Part shown: positions 1 through 7,783 of the stretch, in pieces
Layout: each line of letters starts with the position of its first letter
How positions within the stretch are numbered: position 1 is the first letter of the stretch
Origin: Agathobaculum sp. Marseille-P7918
GTDB lineage: Bacteria > Bacillota > Clostridia > Oscillospirales > Butyricicoccaceae
Assembly: GCF_900625105.1 (NCBI RefSeq)
Contig: NZ_UYYD01000006.1
Coordinates: forward strand, 57,749-121,748
Length of the DNA stretch: 64,000 nucleotides
Direction: 5' to 3'
The notes under the pieces: model-generated
The model's input: only the letters and a program-made list of their open reading frames with translations
Database searches by the model: none
Told to the model about the DNA's origin: nothing
Position numbers and translations under genes: made by a program

Positions 1-81
1 GTTGGTTTCATCCGTCGTGTTGGAGCAGCCGCAGGCGAACACCATGGTCAGCGCGGCAAGCAAAGCGATAAGCCTTTTCAT
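1..81 (-). CDS. Lipoprotein, N-terminal fragment cut by the window edge
   Basis: Only the first 27 codons are inside the window, reading MKRLIALLAALTMVFACGCS and onward. This is a lipoprotein signal peptide: two basic residues, a hydrophobic core, and a lipobox-like stretch ending in Cys. A strong ribosome binding site (AAGGAGG, complement of 89-95) lies 7 bases before the ATG at 81. The mature domain is not visible, so the function cannot be read directly. It follows genes for a Gx-type membrane protein, a NusG-II protein and ApbE on the same strand. An FMN-carrying extracytoplasmic lipoprotein would fit that context, but this is inference only. Confidence 0.7.
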   Translation of the reverse strand, partial: MKRLIALLAALTMVFACGCSNTTDETN

Positions 82-132
82 TGCATTTCCTCCTTGTGCA
101 TTTGCCGTTAGTATAGGAGGCGCTTCGCTTTT

Positions 133-645
133 TTATACGTTAAAATCAATTTTTTGCATGTGCGACAAAACGATCGAGCAGGTCAGCCCGGTCACCAAAC
201 CGAGCGGCACGCTCATCACCAGCAGCACCGGCAGATAAGCGACCACCGCGCCGGTCTGCATCCAGATGACCGCTGCGGCGATCTGTCCGATGTTGTGCGC
301 CGCCGCGCCGGCGACGCTCACGCCCAGAAGCGAGCAGAACCGTCCCTCGGCGTGCAGCAGCAGCCACATGACCGCGAGCGACAACAGTCCGCCAAACAGC
401 GAAAACAAAAACGCCGTCACGCTGCCCATGAGCAGACTGGCCAGCGCCACGCGGCACAGCAGCACCGCCAGCGCGTCGCGCGCAGACAGGCGCGTGAGCG
501 CAAACAGCGTCACCACATTGGCAAGGCCGAGCTTGACGCCCGGCACGGGCACGACCGCATCCAGCGGGAACAGCCGCTCGACCAGCGACAGCACGATCGC
601 CAGCGCGGTCAGCATGCCGCACAGCGTCAGCTTTTTCGCTTTCAC
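133..645 (-). CDS. Gx transporter family membrane protein (heptaprenyl diphosphate synthase component I-like)
   Basis: This 170-residue protein is almost entirely hydrophobic, with about five membrane segments. It contains the family-typical PGVKLGLANVVTLFAL stretch (about residues 35-50) and a later AAAHNIGQIAAA segment. Such proteins are annotated as Gx transporter family or as heptaprenyl diphosphate synthase component I; no enzymatic role can be read from the sequence. It lies 18 bases after the NusG-II gene and before a lipoprotein gene, in one operon with apbE. In Listeria-type flavin-based electron transfer loci, membrane proteins of this kind (EetB-like) accompany NusG-II proteins. 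Family assignment is good; the electron-transfer role is inference from context. Confidence 0.8.
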   Translation of the reverse strand: MKAKKLTLCGMLTALAIVLSLVERLFPLDAVVPVPGVKLGLANVVTLFALTRLSARDALAVLLCRVALASLLMGSVTAFLFSLFGGLLSLAVMWLLLHAEGRFCSLLGVSVAGAAAHNIGQIAAAVIWMQTGAVVAYLPVLLVMSVPLGLVTGLTCSIVLSHMQKIDFNV

Positions 646-663
646 GTTTTCACGCCCCTTCCG

Positions 664-1035
664 TTATGTGACGATCGCATCGATCTCGCCCGTCTCGCCC
701 ACGATTTTTAGCACCACCCGGTTGGGCAGACAAACCGCGACCTGTCCCGCCCGCGTCAGCGTACCCGTGCGCACGCAGACCTGATCGCGGCAGTCCGCCG
801 ACTCCATGCGCGCGGTTTTGCCGGACAGCACGATCACGTTATGCCCGTCCAGATCGATCGTGCGGTCGGTGTCATCGGTCAGCGCGACGCGCTCGACCAA
901 CTGGTTGTCCTGCCAGACCTCGGCATACAGCCGGTCGCCCGTTGCGCCCGCGGCGAGCACGGCTGTCACCGCCGCCGCCAGCACCAGCACCACGCCGATG
1001 ATGACGAAATCGCCCCACTTGATCCTACTGCGCAT
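664..1035 (-). CDS. NusG domain II-containing membrane-anchored protein
   Basis: This 123-residue protein has one N-terminal membrane segment (about residues 9-31) followed by an extracytoplasmic NusG domain II-like beta domain. That domain has two cysteines in ADCRDQVCVRTGTL and ends in a VCLPNRVVLKIVG strand. The ATG at 1035 was chosen because it precedes the membrane anchor; the longer upstream frame is the shadow of apbE. The gene overlaps the end of apbE by 11 bases, so translational coupling is likely. Proteins of this family usually sit next to Gx-type membrane proteins and ApbE. EetA of flavin-based electron transfer loci is, as I recall, similar. The biochemical role is unknown. Confidence 0.82.
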   Translation of the reverse strand: MRSRIKWGDFVIIGVVLVLAAAVTAVLAAGATGDRLYAEVWQDNQLVERVALTDDTDRTIDLDGHNVIVLSGKTARMESADCRDQVCVRTGTLTRAGQVAVCLPNRVVLKIVGETGEIDAIVT

Positions 1036-2059
1036 CCGTGTACCCCTTTTCCTCACCGAGGAAGGTGTAGGTGCAGGCCGAAGCCACCGCATCCGAAGGA
1101 TAGATCTGCTTGTCCGCGGTGATGAACACCGCCGCAATGTTGTTTTCTTTGCAAAACGCCAGCCCGTCATCCAATCCCATGACGAACAGCGCAGTCGTCA
1201 TCGCGTCCGCCCGGGTGGAATTTTGGTCGATCACAGTCACGCTGCGCAAGCCAGTATCCGCCGGATAACCGGTTTCCGGGTCGAAAATGTGGTGATACCG
1301 CTTGCCGTCCTGCTCAAAATAGCGCTCATAGTCGCCCGAGGTGACAACCGATGCGTCCCGCACCTCGACCGTTGCTACGAACTCGGCGTTATTGTCCGGA
1401 TCGGCAACGCCGACCACCCAGTTTCCGCCGTCGCGCGACGGGTTGTCGCCAAAAGCGCCGATGTTGCCGCCCAACTGCACGAGCGCGCCGGTGGCCGCGC
1501 CCTCCGGCTGCTGCGCGAGCAGCGCCGAAACCGCGTCAGTGGCAAAGCCCTTGCCGATGCCGCCCAGATCAAGCTGCGCGCCGTTTTCCAGCTGCACCTG
1601 ATTGTTGCCGAGCAGCTTGATATTCTGATAGCCGACATGGGTCAGCGCCTCGTCGATCTCGGCCTGCGCGGGCACATGCGCGTTATCCGTATTAATGCCC
1701 CACAGGTCGGTCAGCGGCGCCATGGTCGGATCGAACGCGCCGCCGGTCAGCTCGGCGTACTGCACCGCCGCCTCGATCGCGGCATAGGTGTCCTCGCTGA
1801 CCTCGCACACCGCGCCGCCCGCGTGGTTAAGCCGGTACAGGTCGCCGTCCTCCCGCGTGCGCGACAGCGCAGGCTCGAGCGCGTTGACCGCCTGTTCACA
1901 GGCGACGGCCGTCTGCTCGGCATCGTCCTGCTTGTCCCCATAGACGGAAACCGACATAAATGTGTCCATCGCAAAAAAATCCGTCGTATAGCTTGCCTGC
2001 TGCCCGGCGCAGCCCGCCAATCCCAAAAGCAGCAAAAATGCCGCAAAAATCCGCTTCAT
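1025..2059 (-). CDS. apbE: FAD:protein FMN transferase (ApbE family), lipoprotein
   Basis: ApbE attaches FMN covalently to a threonine of extracytoplasmic target proteins, using FAD as donor. The 344-residue product starts at the ATG at 2059, preceded by GAGGAG, and carries a lipoprotein signal (LLLGLAGCAG, lipid-modified Cys near residue 18). Family motifs are visible: FAMDTFMSVSVYG at the N-terminus of the mature protein, a DLGGIGKGFATDAV loop, HHIFDPETGYPA, and ADAMTTALFVMG in the C-terminal half. It is the first gene of a four-gene minus-strand operon with NusG-II, Gx and lipoprotein genes. The lipoprotein downstream is a plausible flavinylation substrate, but its mature sequence is outside the window. 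Confidence 0.93.
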   Translation of the reverse strand: MKRIFAAFLLLLGLAGCAGQQASYTTDFFAMDTFMSVSVYGDKQDDAEQTAVACEQAVNALEPALSRTREDGDLYRLNHAGGAVCEVSEDTYAAIEAAVQYAELTGGAFDPTMAPLTDLWGINTDNAHVPAQAEIDEALTHVGYQNIKLLGNNQVQLENGAQLDLGGIGKGFATDAVSALLAQQPEGAATGALVQLGGNIGAFGDNPSRDGGNWVVGVADPDNNAEFVATVEVRDASVVTSGDYERYFEQDGKRYHHIFDPETGYPADTGLRSVTVIDQNSTRADAMTTALFVMGLDDGLAFCKENNIAAVFITADKQIYPSDAVASACTYTFLGEEKGYTDAQ

Positions 2060-2091
2060 ATCGTGCTCCTCATTACAAAAAGTCATGTATC

Positions 2092-2120
2092 ATTATAATA
2101 CACCCGGAAACGATTCGCAA
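2092..2120 (-). promoter_or_regulatory. Sigma-A promoter of the apbE operon
   Basis: On the minus strand TTGCGA (2115-2120) and TATAAT (2092-2097) are separated by exactly 17 bases and lie just upstream of the apbE start at 2059. The -10 is consensus; the -35 matches 4 of 6. Confidence 0.65.
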
Positions 2121-2146
2121 GGCCGCTTTGTGCGCGGCCTTTTTTA
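2119..2146 (+). terminator. Hairpin with T-run between divergent apbE and trxA
   Basis: AAGGCCGC and GCGGCCTT form an 8-bp stem around TTTGTGC, followed by a run of Ts on the plus strand. No plus-strand gene ends here, so what it terminates is unclear. It overlaps the -35 of the apbE promoter. Confidence 0.5.
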
Positions 2147-2182
2147 TGTGACACAGTCACAGAAGTTCCCCCACCATTCTGC

Positions 2183-2188
2183 TATGAT
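2183..2188 (+). promoter_or_regulatory. Extended -10 promoter of trxA
   Basis: TGCTATGAT gives an extended -10 element (TATGAT at 2183-2188) about 43 bases before the trxA start. No good -35 is visible, which is normal for extended -10 promoters. Confidence 0.5.
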
Positions 2189-2230
2189 ACAGTCACAAAG
2201 AAAAACCACGACAGATAAGGAGAATGAACG

Positions 2231-2536
2231 ATGTCTGTACTGCATATTACCAAGGAAAACTTTGAAGAGCAGGTCCTGCACAGCGACAAGCCGGTGCTGC
2301 TCGATTTCTGGGCCAGCTGGTGCGGCCCGTGCCGCATGGTTTCCCCGACCATCGACGAGATCGCAAACGAGAGAAGCGACATCAAGGTCGGCAAGGTAAA
2401 CGTCGATGAGCAGCCCGAACTCGCCAGCGCTTTTCAGGTCATGAGCATCCCGACGCTTGTGGTCATGAAGGGCGGCAAGGTTGTCAACCGCACGATGGGT
2501 GCGCAGCCGAAGGCGCAGATCCTGTCCTTACTTTAA
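2231..2536 (+). CDS. trxA: Thioredoxin
   Basis: Thioredoxin is a cytoplasmic dithiol-disulfide reductant for ribonucleotide reductase, peroxidases and other proteins. The 101-residue product has the usual single-domain length. The active site WCGPC sits at about residues 29-33 inside FWASWCGPCRMVSP, and the conserved cis-proline is in MSIPTLVVMKGG. A GGAG ribosome binding site (2219-2222) precedes the ATG at 2231. The gene is monocistronic, with its own promoter and a shared bidirectional terminator against tyrS. No thioredoxin reductase is encoded nearby. Confidence 0.96.
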   Translation: MSVLHITKENFEEQVLHSDKPVLLDFWASWCGPCRMVSPTIDEIANERSDIKVGKVNVDEQPELASAFQVMSIPTLVVMKGGKVVNRTMGAQPKAQILSLL

Positions 2537-2580
2537 TTTGCTTTTTCCCTTTTCACCTTTTCTTTTTTCCCCGCGCAAAC

Positions 2581-2619
2581 AAAAAAGCGCTGCGGCCATG
2601 CAAGCCGCAGCGCTTTTTT
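2581..2619. terminator. Bidirectional intrinsic terminator between trxA and tyrS
   Basis: AAAAAAGCGCTGCGGC (2581-2596) and its perfect complement (2604-2619) form a 16-bp stem around a short loop. A-run and T-run flanks let it terminate both trxA (plus) and tyrS (minus). Confidence 0.9.
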
Positions 2620-2632
2620 GCATATTCCGGGT

Positions 2633-3856
2633 TTAGCCGAGCACAACCTTGTGGAAGGTCTTTTTGCCCTTTTTGACCATGCGCTCCTGGGTAAAGAAAT
2701 CCTTGTCCAGCATGGTCTTGAAGTCCGCGACCTTATCGCCGTCGATCGACACGCCGCCGCCCTGCACGAGCTTGCGCGCTTCGCCGTTCGAGGAGGCCAG
2801 GCCGCACTTGACCAGCAGCGTCAGCACGCCGATCTGGCCATCCGTGAAGTCCGCGTCGGTCAGGGTCGTCGTGGGCATATTCTCGCTCGAACCGCCGCCC
2901 GCAAAGATGTTCTTGGCGGCCTCCATCGCCTTGTCGGCCTCTTCCTTGCCGTGTACCAGCGAGGTCAGCTCGTAGGCGAGGATCTCCTTTGCCTTGTTCA
3001 GCTGCGCGCCTTCCCACTTGTCCATCTCCTCGATCTGCTCAAGCGGCAGGAAGGTCAGCATGCGGATGCACTTGAGCACGTCCGCATCGTCCACGTTGCG
3101 CCAGTACTGGAAGAAGTCATAGGGCGAGGTCTTGTTCGGGTCAAGCCATACCGCGCCCGCGGCGGTCTTGCCCATCTTCTTGCCCTCGGAATTGAGGAGC
3201 AGCGTGATGGTCATCGCGTGCGCGTCCTTGCCCAGCTTGCGGCGGATGAGCTCGGTGCCGCCGAGCATGTTAGACCACTGGTCGTTGCCGCCGAACTGCA
3301 TGTTGCAGCCATAGTGCTGGAACATGTAATAGAAGTCATACGACTGCATGATCATATAGTTGAACTCGAGAAAGCTCAGGCCCTTTTCCATGCGCTGCTT
3401 ATAGCACTCCGCGCGCAGCATGTTGTTGACCGAGAAGCATGCGCCGACTTCGCGCAGCAGCTCGATATAGTTGAGCTTCATCAGCCAGTCGGCGTTGTTG
3501 AGCATGAGCGCCTTGCCGTCGCTGAAGTCGATGAAACGCTCCATCTGCTTTTTGAAGCAGTCACAGTTGTGCTGGATGGTCTCGACCGTCATCATCGAGC
3601 GCATGTCCGTGCGGCCGGAGGGGTCGCCGACCATGCCCGTGCCGCCGCCGATCAGGGCGATCGGCTTGTTGCCCGCCATCTGCAGGCGCTTCATCAGGCA
3701 AAGCGCCATAAAGTGGCCGACGTGCAGGCTATCCGCCGTCGGGTCAAAGCCGATGTAGAACGTGGCTTTGCCGTTGTTGATCATCTCGCTGATTTCTTCC
3801 TCGTTGGTCACCTGCGCGATCAGCCCGCGCGCCTTGAGTTCTTCGTAAAGTGTCAT
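2633..3856 (-). CDS. tyrS: Tyrosyl-tRNA synthetase
   Basis: This class I synthetase charges tRNA-Tyr with tyrosine. The 407-residue product shows the ATP-binding HVGH signature (DSLHVGHFMALCLMKRL, about residues 41-57). The tRNA/ATP loop reads KKMGKTAAG, the KMSKS-equivalent; KFGKT-like variants are normal in bacterial TyrRS. A C-terminal S4 RNA-binding domain ends in FTQERMVKKGKKTFHKVVL. The ATG at 3856 was chosen because GGGAGAAG lies 7 bases upstream; an in-frame ATG at 3874 has no ribosome binding site. It follows recN by about 100 bases without an obvious terminator, so it could be the last gene of the long upstream operon. No T-box leader is visible in front of it. Confidence 0.95.
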   Translation of the reverse strand: MTLYEELKARGLIAQVTNEEEISEMINNGKATFYIGFDPTADSLHVGHFMALCLMKRLQMAGNKPIALIGGGTGMVGDPSGRTDMRSMMTVETIQHNCDCFKKQMERFIDFSDGKALMLNNADWLMKLNYIELLREVGACFSVNNMLRAECYKQRMEKGLSFLEFNYMIMQSYDFYYMFQHYGCNMQFGGNDQWSNMLGGTELIRRKLGKDAHAMTITLLLNSEGKKMGKTAAGAVWLDPNKTSPYDFFQYWRNVDDADVLKCIRMLTFLPLEQIEEMDKWEGAQLNKAKEILAYELTSLVHGKEEADKAMEAAKNIFAGGGSSENMPTTTLTDADFTDGQIGVLTLLVKCGLASSNGEARKLVQGGGVSIDGDKVADFKTMLDKDFFTQERMVKKGKKTFHKVVLG

Positions 3857-3961
3857 CTGTTTCTTCTCCCGCATTTAATTCGTAAATTTGAAAACTGATG
3901 GATACGCCCGCCCGTTCACGGCGCGCGCTCTTGATACCGCTCGTCGATGATAACCATGCCT

Positions 3962-5641
3962 TCAGCCCTCCTGCCCGGCCGCTTCCAGCAATTCTTCGGC
4001 ATTGCGGCGCGCCGCATCCGAAATCTGCTCGCCGGACAGCAGCCGCGCGATTTCGTCGATGCGCTGCGCACGGTCCATCGGGCTGACGTCGGTATAGCTG
4101 CGCCCGTCGCGCACGGATTTGGCAATGCGCAGATGATGGTCGCCCATCGCCGCGATCTGCGGCAGGTGCGTGACGCACAGCGTCTGCTTCTTTTTCGCGA
4201 TCGCGGACAGCTTGCGCGCGATCTGCTGCGCGGCATGGCCGGAAACGCCGGTATCGATCTCGTCAAAAATCAGCATACCAACATCCTCGCCCGCCGTCAA
4301 GACGTTTTTGAGCGCCAGCATGATACGGCTCAGCTCGCCGCCGGACGCGACCTTGGAAAGCGGCTTCTCCGGCTCGCCGGGGTTGACCGAAATTTCAAAC
4401 GTCACGGTATCAAAGCCGTGCGCGGTCAGCTTGGCGCCTGTATGCACCGCGACCCGCATTTTGACCTTGTCCATGTCCAGCCCGGCCAGCTCGCGCACGA
4501 TCTCGGCTTCCAGCCGGCTTGCCGCCTCGCGCCGCCGCGCGGTGATCTCGCCCGCCAGCCGCTTGGCTTCGGCCAGTTCCGCGCGGTACTGCTCGCGCAG
4601 CTCTTCGCGCCGGTTGTCCGAATCGGCAAGCGTTTCCAGTTCCGCCGTGATGCGGTCGTGATACGCCAGGATCTCGGCGATCGTGCCGCCGTATTTCTGC
4701 CCCAGCCGGTAAATGAGGTCGAGCCGCTGCTCGACCCATTCGCGCTCATCCGGGGAAAAATCCAGATTGTCGCTGCGGCTCACCACGCTGTCGCGCAGAT
4801 CGGCGGCCAGCAGCCGCACCTCTTCCGCCTGCTCGGCCAGCGCGTCAAACGCCTCGGATACCTCATGCAGCCCGGCCAGCGCCGCCGCGGCCTGATCGAG
4901 CAGCGCGCACGCGCCGCCGACCTCATCGTCCCCGTTCAGGGCGAGCCGCGTCTGCTCGAGTGCGCCCGCGATTTTGCCCGCGTGGTCAAAATACGCCTTG
5001 CGTTGGGCGAGCGTCTCATCCTCGCCCGGCTGCAGCGCCGCCTGCTCGATCTCCTCCTTGTGGAACGTGAGCATATCGATGCGCTGCAAGCGCTCCTGCT
5101 CGCCGGTTTCCAGCGCGGTGATCTCGCGCCGCAGGGCCTGCAGCGCCTGATACTTGGGCCTGTACTGCGCGAGCAGGTCGTCCAGCCCCGCGTACCCGTC
5201 CAGATAGTCGATGTGATGCTGCTCATCTAGCAGTTTCTGGCCGTCATTCTGGCCGTGAATGTCGATCAGATAGGGCGCCAGCTGCCGCAGAACGGATACC
5301 GATACCGGCTTCATATTCACCCGACAGGTGCTTTTGCCGTCCGCCGTGATCTGCCGCTGCAAATGCAGCGTGTCCGGCTCGTCGCCCGTGAGCGCCAGCT
5401 CCTCGAGCAGCGCGGTCAGCCCGTCCGACAGGCCGGTAAACACCGCGCTGACAAAGCCCTTCTGCGCGCCCGCACGCACCAGATCGCGGCTGACGCGCCG
5501 GCCGAGGATCGCGCCGATTGAGTCGATCACGATCGACTTGCCCGCGCCGGTCTCGCCGGACAGGACGGTCAGGCCGTCCTCCAACTCGATGTCCGCCCGC
5601 TCAATGACCGCGATATTTTCAATGTGGAGTAATTGCAGCAC
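3962..5641 (-). CDS. recN: DNA repair protein RecN
   Basis: RecN is an SMC-like ATPase that acts early in double-strand break repair. The 559-residue product has the N-terminal Walker A in LSGETGAGKSIVIDSIG (about residues 28-44). A central region rich in Glu, Leu and Ala is the expected coiled coil. The C-terminal half carries the signature KVASGGELSRIMLALK and Walker B MLIFDEIDTGVSG. The start is a GTG at 5641 preceded by GAGGAGG. It follows argR directly, the classical Firmicutes order dxs-tlyA-nadK-argR-recN. Length and motifs are complete. Confidence 0.95.
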   Translation of the reverse strand: MLQLLHIENIAVIERADIELEDGLTVLSGETGAGKSIVIDSIGAILGRRVSRDLVRAGAQKGFVSAVFTGLSDGLTALLEELALTGDEPDTLHLQRQITADGKSTCRVNMKPVSVSVLRQLAPYLIDIHGQNDGQKLLDEQHHIDYLDGYAGLDDLLAQYRPKYQALQALRREITALETGEQERLQRIDMLTFHKEEIEQAALQPGEDETLAQRKAYFDHAGKIAGALEQTRLALNGDDEVGGACALLDQAAAALAGLHEVSEAFDALAEQAEEVRLLAADLRDSVVSRSDNLDFSPDEREWVEQRLDLIYRLGQKYGGTIAEILAYHDRITAELETLADSDNRREELREQYRAELAEAKRLAGEITARRREAASRLEAEIVRELAGLDMDKVKMRVAVHTGAKLTAHGFDTVTFEISVNPGEPEKPLSKVASGGELSRIMLALKNVLTAGEDVGMLIFDEIDTGVSGHAAQQIARKLSAIAKKKQTLCVTHLPQIAAMGDHHLRIAKSVRDGRSYTDVSPMDRAQRIDEIARLLSGEQISDAARRNAEELLEAAGQEG

Positions 5642-5659
5642 CGCCGCTTCCTCCTCTGC

Positions 5660-6115
5660 TTACTTCAAAATGTCCTGTGCCTGCTGACAAAAGCGCGCAG
5701 CGCTTTCATTGTCGCGCATGACGGCAAACACCGTGTCGTCGCCGCCGAGCGTGCCGACCACGTCGGAAGCGCGCATGGCGTCGATGGCCATGGCAGCCGC
5801 CTGCCCGAGTCCGGGCAGCGTCTTGATGACCACCATGTTCTGCGCGGCATTGATCTCGGTGACGCATTCGCGGAAGATGTTGCGCAGGCGGGTGGTGAAA
5901 CTGTCCGCCGCGCCGCCTGCCGCCGCGGTATATTTATACTTGCCGGTCTCGGCGGATAGCGACTTGATCAGCCGCAGCTCCTTGATGTCGCGCGAAACCG
6001 TCGCCTGCGTCGTATTATAGCCGAGCGCCCGCAGGTGGTCGGTCAACTCTTCCTGTGTTTCGATCTCAAACCTGTCGATCAGTTCGAGGATTTTGGCCTG
6101 TCTTTGAAATTTCAT
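5660..6115 (-). CDS. argR: Arginine repressor ArgR/AhrC
   Basis: ArgR is a hexameric, arginine-responsive transcription factor that controls arginine synthesis and breakdown. The 151-residue product has the N-terminal winged helix with TQEELTDHLRALGYNTTQATVSRDIKEL-like spacing (residues about 20-48; TQATVSRDIKEL is the recognition helix). The C-terminal arginine-binding domain contains LPGLGQAAAMAIDAM and a GTLGGDDTVF segment. It sits between nadK and recN in the long operon, as in Bacillus ahrC. No arginine genes are in the window. Confidence 0.95.
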   Translation of the reverse strand: MKFQRQAKILELIDRFEIETQEELTDHLRALGYNTTQATVSRDIKELRLIKSLSAETGKYKYTAAAGGAADSFTTRLRNIFRECVTEINAAQNMVVIKTLPGLGQAAAMAIDAMRASDVVGTLGGDDTVFAVMRDNESAARFCQQAQDILK

Positions 6116-6129
6116 TTTCGCGCCCCCTG

Positions 6130-6993
6130 TCAGAGCTTTTTCTGCAAAATTTTATAAAAGCTGATTCCCTTGAGCCGCACCAGACGGGTGCGCAGCGAGG
6201 ATCGGGTGATCTCCACCCGGTCGTCCGGCCGGATGGCAAAACCCTGTCCGCCGTCCGCGGAGAGGAACACCTCGCTGCCGCCCTCGCAGGCCGCAGACAG
6301 CGTGATGCGCCGCTCGGGTGCGAACACGAACGCCTTCGCCGCCAGCGCATGCGCACAGATCGGGATCACCGCGAGGTTTTCCGCGCTCGGCTCGATCACC
6401 GGGCCGCCTGCGGACAACCCATATGCCGTCGAACCGGTCGGCGTAGCGACGATCAGGCCGTCGCCGTTGAACTGCGTGACTTCCTCATCATCCGCCGAGA
6501 TGCACACACACACCACGCGGAACGCCGTGCCTTTTGCCAATACGATATCGTTGAGCGCGTCGTTCTCATACACCACGCGGCCCTGCCGGTAAACCGCCAC
6601 ATGCAGCATCATCCGGCTGTCGATCGAATACTGGCCGCTGAAGAGCTTTTCCATCTCGCCCAGCTCGCCCGGCTCCAGCTCGGTCATAAAACCGACATGG
6701 CCGACGTTGATGCCCAGCATCGGCAGCTCCTGCTGCGCGGCTGCGCGCGCCAGCCGCAGCATGGTCCCGTCGCCGCCCAGCACGACCGCCAGATCGGCAA
6801 ACTGCACCGCCGCGCCGGTTTCCATATAATCCACATCGGTCACGTCGAGCGCCGCCGATCGCAGCTGCATGGGCAGCATCAGCCGGACGCCGTCGCGCCG
6901 CAGCCGGTCGCAAACCTGCGGCAGCACGGCATACGCGCCCTCTTTTCGCATGTTGGGATAGATAAAAAAGCGCTTCATTTCTGTCTCAGCCAT
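6130..6993 (-). CDS. nadK: NAD kinase
   Basis: NAD kinase phosphorylates NAD to NADP. The 287-residue product has the catalytic GGDGT motif in VVLGGDGTMLRLAR (about residue 72) and the NDALNDIVLAKG motif that binds the substrate. A glycine-rich TPTGSTAYGLSAGGP region follows. Two starts are possible: the ATG at 6993, which has GAGGA at good spacing and overlaps the tlyA stop by 8 bases, and the ATG at 6978 (MKRFFIYPNM), which has a weak site. I chose 6993 on the ribosome binding site; the difference is five residues. It lies in the operon between tlyA and argR. Confidence 0.94.
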   Translation of the reverse strand: MAETEMKRFFIYPNMRKEGAYAVLPQVCDRLRRDGVRLMLPMQLRSAALDVTDVDYMETGAAVQFADLAVVLGGDGTMLRLARAAAQQELPMLGINVGHVGFMTELEPGELGEMEKLFSGQYSIDSRMMLHVAVYRQGRVVYENDALNDIVLAKGTAFRVVCVCISADDEEVTQFNGDGLIVATPTGSTAYGLSAGGPVIEPSAENLAVIPICAHALAAKAFVFAPERRITLSAACEGGSEVFLSADGGQGFAIRPDDRVEITRSSLRTRLVRLKGISFYKILQKKL

Positions 6994-7783
6994 CCAATTC
7001 CTCATGTGCCTGCCGCACCACTTCGCGCAGGTCGGGCACGTTGTCCTCCCCCTGCTTCCATAAGTAGCCCAGAAACTCAATATTCCCCTCCGGCCCCTTG
7101 ATGGGCGAGAAGGTCACATCGCGCACGGCAAACCCTGCCGCATGCGCGTTTTCGACAAACTGCTCGAGCACTTCCAGATGGATCTCCGGCTCGCGCACCA
7201 CGCCTTTTTTGCCGACCTTGCCCTTGCCCGCTTCAAACTGCGGCTTGATCAGGCAGGCGACGCGTCCATCCTCGGTCAGCAATCCCGAAACGACCGGCAG
7301 CACCAGCCGCAGCGAGATGAACGAAACGTCAATCACGCAAAGCGAGGGCGTTTCCTCGAGCATATCCGGCGTTACATAGCGGATGTTGGTGCGCTCCATG
7401 CACTTGACGCGCGGGTCCTGCCGCAGGCTCCACGCCAGCTGTCCGTAGCCGACGTCGATCGAATACACCTTGACCGCTCCGCGGCGCAGCAGGCAGTCGG
7501 TAAACCCGCCGGTGGACGCGCCCACGTCCATGACGGTCAGCCCCGCCGGGTCAATCGCAAAGTAATCCAGCGCCTTTTCGATCTTCTTGCCGCCGCGGGA
7601 GACAAAAGCATTTTCGTTGCCGCGCACTTCCAGCTCGGCGTTTTCATCCACCATATCGCCCGCTTTGCCCGCCTTCTGGCCCGCAATATAGACGATACCC
7701 TCCATGATTGCGGTTTTTGCGCGCTCGCGCGAGGGGCAAAGCCCTTTTTCAAACAGCAGTACATCCAAACGTTTTTTAGCCAA
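6986..7783 (-). CDS. tlyA: TlyA family rRNA methyltransferase / hemolysin-like protein
   Basis: TlyA proteins are S-adenosylmethionine-dependent 2'-O-methyltransferases of rRNA; their older name, hemolysin A, is historical. The 265-residue product has an N-terminal S4 RNA-binding domain (KKRLDVLLFEKGLCPSRERA) and a FtsJ-like methyltransferase fold with VMDVGASTGGFTDCLLRRG as the SAM loop. The start is taken as TTG at 7783, giving AKKRLDVLLF, because AAAGGA lies about 8 bases upstream and no ATG has a usable site. It overlaps the dxs stop by 8 bases and the nadK start at its own end, so the genes are translationally coupled. Confidence 0.9.
   Translation of the reverse strand: MAKKRLDVLLFEKGLCPSRERAKTAIMEGIVYIAGQKAGKAGDMVDENAELEVRGNENAFVSRGGKKIEKALDYFAIDPAGLTVMDVGASTGGFTDCLLRRGAVKVYSIDVGYGQLAWSLRQDPRVKCMERTNIRYVTPDMLEETPSLCVIDVSFISLRLVLPVVSGLLTEDGRVACLIKPQFEAGKGKVGKKGVVREPEIHLEVLEQFVENAHAAGFAVRDVTFSPIKGPEGNIEFLGYLWKQGEDNVPDLREVVRQAHEELDG

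Noticed and set aside
3150..3185. Apparent loss of the KMSKS motif in TyrRS (KKMGKT)
   Set aside because: Tyrosyl-tRNA synthetases often have KFGKT-type versions, so this is not a defect.
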